Below are positions 59,099 through 64,000 of a DNA stretch of 64,000 nucleotides, in pieces; position 1 is the first letter of the stretch, and every line of letters starts with the position of its first letter. A program made the position numbers and the translations under genes. The stretch comes from Pseudobacter sp051955275 (GTDB lineage: Bacteria; Bacteroidota; Bacteroidia; Chitinophagales; Chitinophagaceae). Under the pieces are notes generated by a model, which saw only the letters and a list, made by a program, of their open reading frames with translations, made no database searches and was not told the DNA's origin. The stretch lies in assembly GCF_051955275.1 (NCBI RefSeq), contig NZ_JBQCGW010000181.1:1-64000 (forward strand), in the 5' to 3' direction.

Positions 59099-61027
59099 AT
59101 GAGAAACAACCATAACCTGAAACCTTTCTTACTGACTATTCTGCTGCTCTCTGCCCTCAGGGGTATGGCCCAGGAAGACAGTGCCGTTATCAATGTGGCC
59201 AGGATCAGGCTGGACTCGTCCATCGGCAAATCCTGCTGGTTTGCTTCGCGGCCCAAAGGCGAAAAGATCGCCGATTCGGCTATCCCCTATCTTCCATTCA
59301 GACCTGGTGTGGTGGGCCGTTTTTATCCACATTTTCCGCCATCGGCAGAGCTGATGGAAAAAGACAATTACCTGCGTTTTGCACTTTACAACAACAGCGA
59401 TACTGTAAAGAAATTGTTTTTCCTGCCTGGTTTTTACTGCAGGGATATCAGTCTCTTCAAATTCTCTGCCGAAGATCCTGATGCCCCCTTTCAATTGAAA
59501 CCTGCAGGCGGATTCGAATATAAAAAATTTCCGGGCTGCCAGCTCATCACACTCAGGCCGCAGGAGCGCGCCGTGTATTATTGCCGCTTTAATTTCGTTC
59601 GAACCAATATCAATATCTTCACTCCCTATCTCATTGAAACGGATTACCTGAGCCAGTGGATCACGCGCAAGCGGGACCTGGATTACAGCCTGGATATCCT
59701 CACCTATGTGGCTTCCGGCGTGATGCTGATGATGATCTTCTATTCCATGGCGGTGTATGTGCAGAACCGGAATAAGGAATTCATCTACTATGCCATTTAC
59801 ACTTTATGCACGGCCTGCCTGTTGTTCGGCAAATCATACATGAATATGTCGGCCTCCTGGTTCCATTATTTTTACGAGGAGTACCTGGATTTCATCATCA
59901 TGATCGCGAGTGTGTTCACTTATCTGATTTTTGTACGGAAATTCCTGAACACATCCGAAAATCATCCATGGCTGGATAGATTCTTAAAGATGACGCTCTG
60001 GCCGCTGGCGATCCTGGCCGCTATCTTCACCCTGCTTTATTTCACCACCAGCAAATATGTGGTGCTGAACAATATGGAATTCCTGATCAAGGTGGTATTC
60101 CTGCTGATAGCGATCATGTTCATCGTGTATTCCGTAAAAAGAAAAGATCCCTTACTGAACTATCTGGCCGGTGGTAGTTTTGCCCTCATCTTCTTTTCCA
60201 TTATTTCGCAGGGCATTATCATGTTCGGATGGAAATTCAGTTCGAATATACAATTGTTCAACCGTGCCCTTTTCTATTATGAGCTCGGTCTGGTGCTGGA
60301 ACTGATCCTCTTCCTTTCCGGTCTCGCTTATAAGAACCGCCGCGATATCATCGAGCGGGTAAAAGAAAGGGAAAGACTGAAGCTGGAGAATGAAAGGAAG
60401 GAATTCGAAAAACAAATAGCCGTGGTCACTGCCACGCAGCACGAGCGCGACCGCATTTCCGCTGATATGCACGATGAGTTGGGATCCGGTGTGACCGCCA
60501 TCCGCCTCATGAGCGAGATCCTGAAAACCAGGATGAAGAACCAGAGTTTTCCTGAACTGGAAAAGATCTCCAACTCCGCCAATGATCTGCTGGGTAAGAT
60601 GAATACCATCATCTGGACCATGAAAAGCTCCAATGATACGGTGGAAAGCCTGGTGGCTTATATCCGGGCGCATGCCATCGAGTATTTCGACAGTACGCCG
60701 ATCGATTGTTCGGTAAAGCTTCCTGTGGTAATCCCGCAGGCAGAGATTTCGGGAGAGAAGCGCCGCAATATTTTCCTCAGCATCAAGGAGGCGCTGAACA
60801 ATGCCATGAAGCACTCGCAGGCTTCCGAGCTTACCATCGAGATAACGGCAAAGGACAACCGGTTAATGGTGAAGATCGCCGACAATGGCGTAGGCATCGA
60901 TACGGTACAGTTGCGCCGCTTCGGTAACGGCCTCAGCAATATGAAACGCAGAATGGAACTGATCGGCGGAACATTTTCCGTTCAGAACTGCAAAGGCGCC
61001 GTGCTTGTTTTTGAGTTACCCCTGTAA
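59099..61027 (+). CDS. Sensor histidine kinase, 7TMR-DISM type, orphan
   Basis: Membrane sensor, 642 aa. Signal peptide (KPFLLTILLLSALRGMAQ), a periplasmic 7TMR-DISM extracellular-like domain (about 40-185), seven membrane helices (about 200-405), a short coiled coil, then a HisKA_3-type dimerisation helix with the phosphoacceptor His in RDRISADMHDELGSGVTAIR and an ATP-binding HATPase domain (NNAMKHSQASELTI, IADNGVGID and FGNGLSNMKRRMELIGG). HisKA_3 kinases normally pair with NarL-type regulators, but none is adjacent. Its TAA stop directly abuts the stop of the convergent DUF423 gene. Confidence 0.9.
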   Translation: MRNNHNLKPFLLTILLLSALRGMAQEDSAVINVARIRLDSSIGKSCWFASRPKGEKIADSAIPYLPFRPGVVGRFYPHFPPSAELMEKDNYLRFALYNNSDTVKKLFFLPGFYCRDISLFKFSAEDPDAPFQLKPAGGFEYKKFPGCQLITLRPQERAVYYCRFNFVRTNINIFTPYLIETDYLSQWITRKRDLDYSLDILTYVASGVMLMMIFYSMAVYVQNRNKEFIYYAIYTLCTACLLFGKSYMNMSASWFHYFYEEYLDFIIMIASVFTYLIFVRKFLNTSENHPWLDRFLKMTLWPLAILAAIFTLLYFTTSKYVVLNNMEFLIKVVFLLIAIMFIVYSVKRKDPLLNYLAGGSFALIFFSIISQGIIMFGWKFSSNIQLFNRALFYYELGLVLELILFLSGLAYKNRRDIIERVKERERLKLENERKEFEKQIAVVTATQHERDRISADMHDELGSGVTAIRLMSEILKTRMKNQSFPELEKISNSANDLLGKMNTIIWTMKSSNDTVESLVAYIRAHAIEYFDSTPIDCSVKLPVVIPQAEISGEKRRNIFLSIKEALNNAMKHSQASELTIEITAKDNRLMVKIADNGVGIDTVQLRRFGNGLSNMKRRMELIGGTFSVQNCKGAVLVFELPL

Positions 61028-61417
61028 TTATTTTCCTGCTACAAATGCCCGGAACATGCATAACCATCCGGCAATGAAGAATACACCACCGATGGGTGTA
61101 ACTGCTCCGATGCCTGAGAGGCCTACTGTTTCCGTGGCTTTCAGTGCCGTGAGCAGATAGAGCGAGCCGGAGAACAGGATGATGCCGGTGATAAAACAGA
61201 TGGCTGCATTTTTCAGCCAGCGCTGAGAATAAGTGGAGAAGAGAATGGCCACTGCCAGTAAAGCAAAAACATGATAGAACTGATAGCGGACGCCTGTTTC
61301 AAAGGTTGATACGGTTTCGGCGGGAACCAGTTTCTTCAGTCCGTGAGCCCCGAAGGCGCCCAGCGCAACAGACAGCGCGCCGAGTAACGCTGCTGTTTTC
61401 AGATATCCTTTATGCAT
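61028..61417 (-). CDS. DUF423 membrane protein
   Basis: A 129-aa inner-membrane protein (ATG 61417) with four predicted helices. The conserved GALSVALGAFGAHGLK motif near the N-terminus and FETGVRYQFYHVFAL, IGAVTPIGGVFFIAGW are standard for DUF423 (YwdK-like) proteins; function unknown. The start overlaps the aroK stop by eight bases, so it is translated from the aroK message. An upstream TTG-type extension to 61441 lies deeper in aroK and is not needed. Confidence 0.88.
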   Translation of the reverse strand: MHKGYLKTAALLGALSVALGAFGAHGLKKLVPAETVSTFETGVRYQFYHVFALLAVAILFSTYSQRWLKNAAICFITGIILFSGSLYLLTALKATETVGLSGIGAVTPIGGVFFIAGWLCMFRAFVAGK

Positions 61418-61919
61418 GTAACACTGTTTGAATAAAATCATTCATCGAAATGGTATCTTCCCTGTCTATGATCACGTCCGCCTGTTCATAATACATCCGT
61501 CTTTCATTCAGTTTCCGGATGATATGATTGCGGAGGTCTTCATCCTTGATATCTTTCAGCAAGGGCCTGTGCATCCTTTCTTTCATGAGGCGTTGCAGGA
61601 TCACTTCCACCTGGGTGTTGAGCCATACCACGATGCCGTAACGCTTCATGAAATCGATATTGTTGAAGAAACAGGGCGTACCTCCTCCGCAGGAGATGAT
61701 CATGCTGTCTTCCTTTTCAACAAGCTCCTCCAGCATTTGTTTCTCGCACATGCGAAAATATTCTTCTCCGTTCTGCGTGAAGATATCCGCAATGGATTTG
61801 CCCTCGTGTTCAACCACCAGTTCATCCAGGTCATAGAACGGAAGCCCCATGCGGTTAGCAACCTGCTTACCCCAATGTGTTTTTCCCGCTCCCATGAACC
61901 CTATCAAAAAGATCCTCAT
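61410..61919 (-). CDS. aroK: Shikimate kinase
   Basis: Phosphorylates shikimate at the 3-hydroxyl using ATP, between AroE and AroA. The 169-aa P-loop protein has IFLIGFMGAGKTHWGKQVA (Walker A), FYDLDELVVEHEG (shikimate-binding Asp), ISCGGGTPCF and ERMHRPLL in the lid. It is 40 kb from the main aro cluster in this window, in an operon behind the acyl-CoA dehydrogenase gene (5-base gap) and overlapping DUF423. Confidence 0.95.
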   Translation of the reverse strand: MRIFLIGFMGAGKTHWGKQVANRMGLPFYDLDELVVEHEGKSIADIFTQNGEEYFRMCEKQMLEELVEKEDSMIISCGGGTPCFFNNIDFMKRYGIVVWLNTQVEVILQRLMKERMHRPLLKDIKDEDLRNHIIRKLNERRMYYEQADVIIDREDTISMNDFIQTVLHA

Positions 61920-61924
61920 TGTAA

Positions 61925-63109
61925 TTATTTGAATGCATTGAAACCTGTAACGTCCATACCGGTGATGAGCAGGTGGATATCATGGGTACCTTCATAGGTG
62001 ATCACGCTTTCCAGGTTCATCATATGGCGCATCACTGAATATTCTCCGGTGATGCCCATGCCGCCCAGCATCTGGCGAGCATCGCGGGCGATATTGGTGG
62101 CAATCTCACAGCCATTCCTCTTGGCCATGCTCACCTGTTGAGGGGTAGCTTTGTGCTGGTCCATCAGCACTCCTACCCTCCAGTTCAGCAACTGTGCCTT
62201 GGTGATTTCAGTGACCATTTCGGCCAGTTTCTTCTGTTGCAGCTGAAAACCTCCGATGGGCCTGTCGAACTGCACCCTTTCTTTTGAATAGCGAAGGGCG
62301 GTATCGTAACAATCCATGGCTGCTCCAACGGTGCCCCAGGCAATACCATAGCGGGCTTTGGTCAAACAGCTCAGTGGTCCTTTCAATCCTTTTACATTGG
62401 GCAGGATATTTTCCTTCGGAACCTTCACATTATCGAATACCAGTTCCCCGGTTGCCGAAGCGCGGAGACTCCATTTGCCGTGGGTGGTGGGGGTAGTGAA
62501 ACCCTCCATGCCACGTTCTACAATTACGCCGCGGATATCGCCGGCTTCGTCTTTGGCCCAAACAACGGCCACCTGGGAGAAGGGGGCATTGCTGATCCAC
62601 ATTTTAGCGCCATTGAGAATCACATGGTCGTCGGCGTCTTTGATATTTGTCAACATCCCTGCCGGATTGGAGCCATGGTCGGGTTCGGTCAGCCCGAAAC
62701 AGCCGAGCCATTCGCCGCTGCCCAGTTTGGGGAGGTATTTTTTGCGTTGTTCTTCGCTTCCGAACTCGTAGATGGGGTACATTACGAGGGATCCCTGCAC
62801 GGAGGCGGTGCTGCGTACGCCGCTATCGCCCCTTTCCAGTTCCTGCATCATCAGGCCATAGCTGATATGGTCCAGGCCTCCGCCGCCATATTCAGTGGGG
62901 ATGGTAGGGCCGAAACAGCCGAGATCGCCCATCTGCTTTACGATCTGCTGCGGGAATTCCGCTCGCTGGGCGTAGTCTTCTATGATAGGAGAAATCTCTT
63001 TCTTTACATAATTTCGGACAGACTCCCTCACCAGTTTCTGTTCTTCAGTGAGCAGTTCATCGAGAGCAAAATAGTCCGGACTGACAAAAAGATCGGTTTT
63101 AGCGGCCAT
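61925..63109 (-). CDS. Glutaryl-CoA dehydrogenase-like acyl-CoA dehydrogenase
   Basis: FAD enzyme that oxidises and decarboxylates glutaryl-CoA to crotonyl-CoA in lysine and tryptophan degradation. The 394-aa protein (ATG 63109; the frame to 63118 opens with TTG) shows EYGGGGLDHISYGLMMQELERGDSGVRS (in part), YLPKLGSGEWLGCFGLTEPDHGSNP, WISNAPFSQVAVVWAKDE and the C-terminal catalytic-Glu motif ITYEGTHDIHLLI. The SVQGSLVMYPI and GDSGVRS signatures favour the glutaryl-CoA group over short- or medium-chain dehydrogenases. aroK follows after five bases. Confidence 0.88.
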   Translation of the reverse strand: MAAKTDLFVSPDYFALDELLTEEQKLVRESVRNYVKKEISPIIEDYAQRAEFPQQIVKQMGDLGCFGPTIPTEYGGGGLDHISYGLMMQELERGDSGVRSTASVQGSLVMYPIYEFGSEEQRKKYLPKLGSGEWLGCFGLTEPDHGSNPAGMLTNIKDADDHVILNGAKMWISNAPFSQVAVVWAKDEAGDIRGVIVERGMEGFTTPTTHGKWSLRASATGELVFDNVKVPKENILPNVKGLKGPLSCLTKARYGIAWGTVGAAMDCYDTALRYSKERVQFDRPIGGFQLQQKKLAEMVTEITKAQLLNWRVGVLMDQHKATPQQVSMAKRNGCEIATNIARDARQMLGGMGITGEYSVMRHMMNLESVITYEGTHDIHLLITGMDVTGFNAFK

Positions 63110-63227
63110 GACGAGCAAGTTTAAAGTGTGCTAATTTAAGGAAAATGAAATGATTTGTAGAGGATCGTGCAACATGTTCTGAATGCCTGTGTCTCTACAA
63201 TAACTTAAAACAATAAAAACATTCATT

Positions 63228-63785
63228 TTGGAGCTGACTGCAACCATTGTCCAGGATGAGTTGGTAGAACGCTGTAAACGTGGGGACCCCACAAGCTTCG
63301 AAGCCCTTTATCAGCGGTATGCCAAGGCAATGTACAACACGAGCCTGCGCATCGTCAACAATACCGGCGACGCAGAGGATGTTTTACAGGAGGCATTCCT
63401 GGATGCCTTCAGATCTTTGAACGATTTCCATTACCGTTCCACTTTCGGGGCCTGGTTGAAAAGGATTGTGATCAACAAATCCATCAATGTGCTCAGGAAA
63501 AGGAAAATGTACATGTCGGAGCTCGACGAGAACGGAGTGGAAACGATAGCTGACGAAAAAGGGATCGATGAGTCGGAATTGCAGTTCAAAGTAGCCGAGA
63601 TCAAAAGATATATTCAGCAATTACCGGACGGGTATCGTGCCGTGCTGAGCCTGTACCTTCTCGAGGGGTACGATCATGAGGAGATCTCCGGGATCCTCAG
63701 CATTTCGCACAATACCGTCCGCACGCAATATGTCCGTGCAAAGCAAAAATTAGTGAACCTATTGAAACAAGGAGGCCTGTCATGA
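63228..63785 (+). CDS. ECF-type RNA polymerase sigma factor
   Basis: A 185-aa sigma-70 family regulator. The best start is TTG 63228; no in-frame ATG is suitable nearby. Region 2 (about 20-90) has FEALYQRYAKAMYNTSLRIV and GDAEDVLQEAFLDAFRSLNDF; region 4 (about 120-180) has LPDGYRAVLSLYLLEGYDHEEISGIL and the helix ISHNTVRTQYVRAKQKL. The next gene overlaps by four bases (ATGA), so the two are translationally coupled. Confidence 0.92.
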   Translation: MELTATIVQDELVERCKRGDPTSFEALYQRYAKAMYNTSLRIVNNTGDAEDVLQEAFLDAFRSLNDFHYRSTFGAWLKRIVINKSINVLRKRKMYMSELDENGVETIADEKGIDESELQFKVAEIKRYIQQLPDGYRAVLSLYLLEGYDHEEISGILSISHNTVRTQYVRAKQKLVNLLKQGGLS

Positions 63786-64000
63786 GCCAATTAGAAAATT
63801 TCATCCGTAACAACCGGGAGGAGTTCGATGGAGAAGAGCCCTCACCCAGGGTATGGAAAGATCTTCAAAAACAGTTAGAAGCAGCACCTGCGCCGGTTAA
63901 AAAAAACAACGGCGGCAGTGTGATCACCATGCGCATCCTCAAATGGAGCGCAGCCGCGGCCATCCTGTTACTGGCAGGCCTTGGTGTATTCCATCTTATA
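63782..64000 (+). CDS. Probable anti-sigma-type membrane protein, 3'-truncated by window edge
   Basis: Starts at ATG 63782 inside the sigma stop and runs open to the window end (73 codons seen, no stop). The visible part has an N-terminal acidic helix region (SQLENFIRNNREEFDGEEPS and PRVWKDLQKQLEAAPAP) and a membrane helix beginning near residue 55 (LKWSAAAAILLLAGLGVFHLI). This is the topology of many Bacteroidota proteins encoded right after ECF sigma factors; regulation of the sigma is inferred from position only. Confidence 0.7.
   Translation, partial: MSQLENFIRNNREEFDGEEPSPRVWKDLQKQLEAAPAPVKKNNGGSVITMRILKWSAAAAILLLAGLGVFHLI

Overview
Organism. The window reads as chromosome of a Bacteroidota bacterium, most likely family Chitinophagaceae (inferred from protein style, no search run). 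Supporting signs: a TonB-dependent receptor with a carboxypeptidase-like N-terminal domain, a type IX secretion (T9SS) sorting domain, a BACON-domain lipoprotein, PafA-type phosphatase, Tricorn-like S41 protease, a DAHP synthase fused to chorismate mutase, and repeated -7 promoter boxes of the Bacteroidota form TAnnTTTG close to start codons. Genes are dense, GC is moderate, and no rRNA, tRNA, CRISPR or prophage is seen. Layout. 1-5.5 kb: 3' part of rpe, a TonB receptor, a long non-coding stretch with a MITE-like repeat, a small orphan T9SS-CTD-like protein and pdxJ. 5.6-10.1 kb: envelope and peptidoglycan genes (OmpA/TSP3 protein, RlpA, L,D-transpeptidase, VanX-like dipeptidase). 10.1-20.4 kb: an aromatic amino acid supercluster on the minus strand, in transcription order: leader peptide, pheA, aminotransferase, tyrA, a 68-aa membrane protein, a DEAD-box helicase with its own promoter box, DAHP synthase/chorismate mutase, a REP-associated transposase (RAYT)-like gene, aroB, aroA, aroC, DUF952. 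20.5-25.5 kb: unknown protein, murQ and a GlcNAc-kinase-like gene (peptidoglycan recycling), CtpA-type S41 protease, lipoprotein. 25.7-33.6 kb: BACON propeller lipoprotein, DUF6249 protein, ECF sigma and partner, Tex, hydrolase, cystathionine beta-synthase-like enzyme. 33.6-42 kb: second MITE-like repeat, Tricorn-like protease, 1189-aa T9SS cargo, repeat-rich non-coding DNA. 42-47.5 kb: BtuF-like protein, a kinase-like unknown protein, class II and class I fructose-bisphosphate aldolases in tandem, M57 protease. 47.9-59 kb: M16 protease, PafA, an alpha-oxoamine synthase, a candidate sRNA, thioredoxin-like lipoprotein, UbiX, LolA, FtsK. 59-64 kb: orphan sensor kinase, DUF423, aroK, glutaryl-CoA dehydrogenase, and an ECF sigma with the start of its partner. 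How parts work together. The best find is a complete transcription attenuator in front of pheA: a Bacteroidota promoter, a 29-codon ORF packed with Phe/Tyr codons, an antiterminator helix beginning inside that ORF, and an intrinsic terminator just upstream of pheA. It would let charged tRNA-Phe/Tyr control the pheA-aminotransferase-tyrA transcript. A second notable set is a RAYT-like gene tightly inserted in the aro operon, whose expected catalytic tyrosine is phenylalanine, together with four REP-like palindromes that each lie just 3' of a stop codon.
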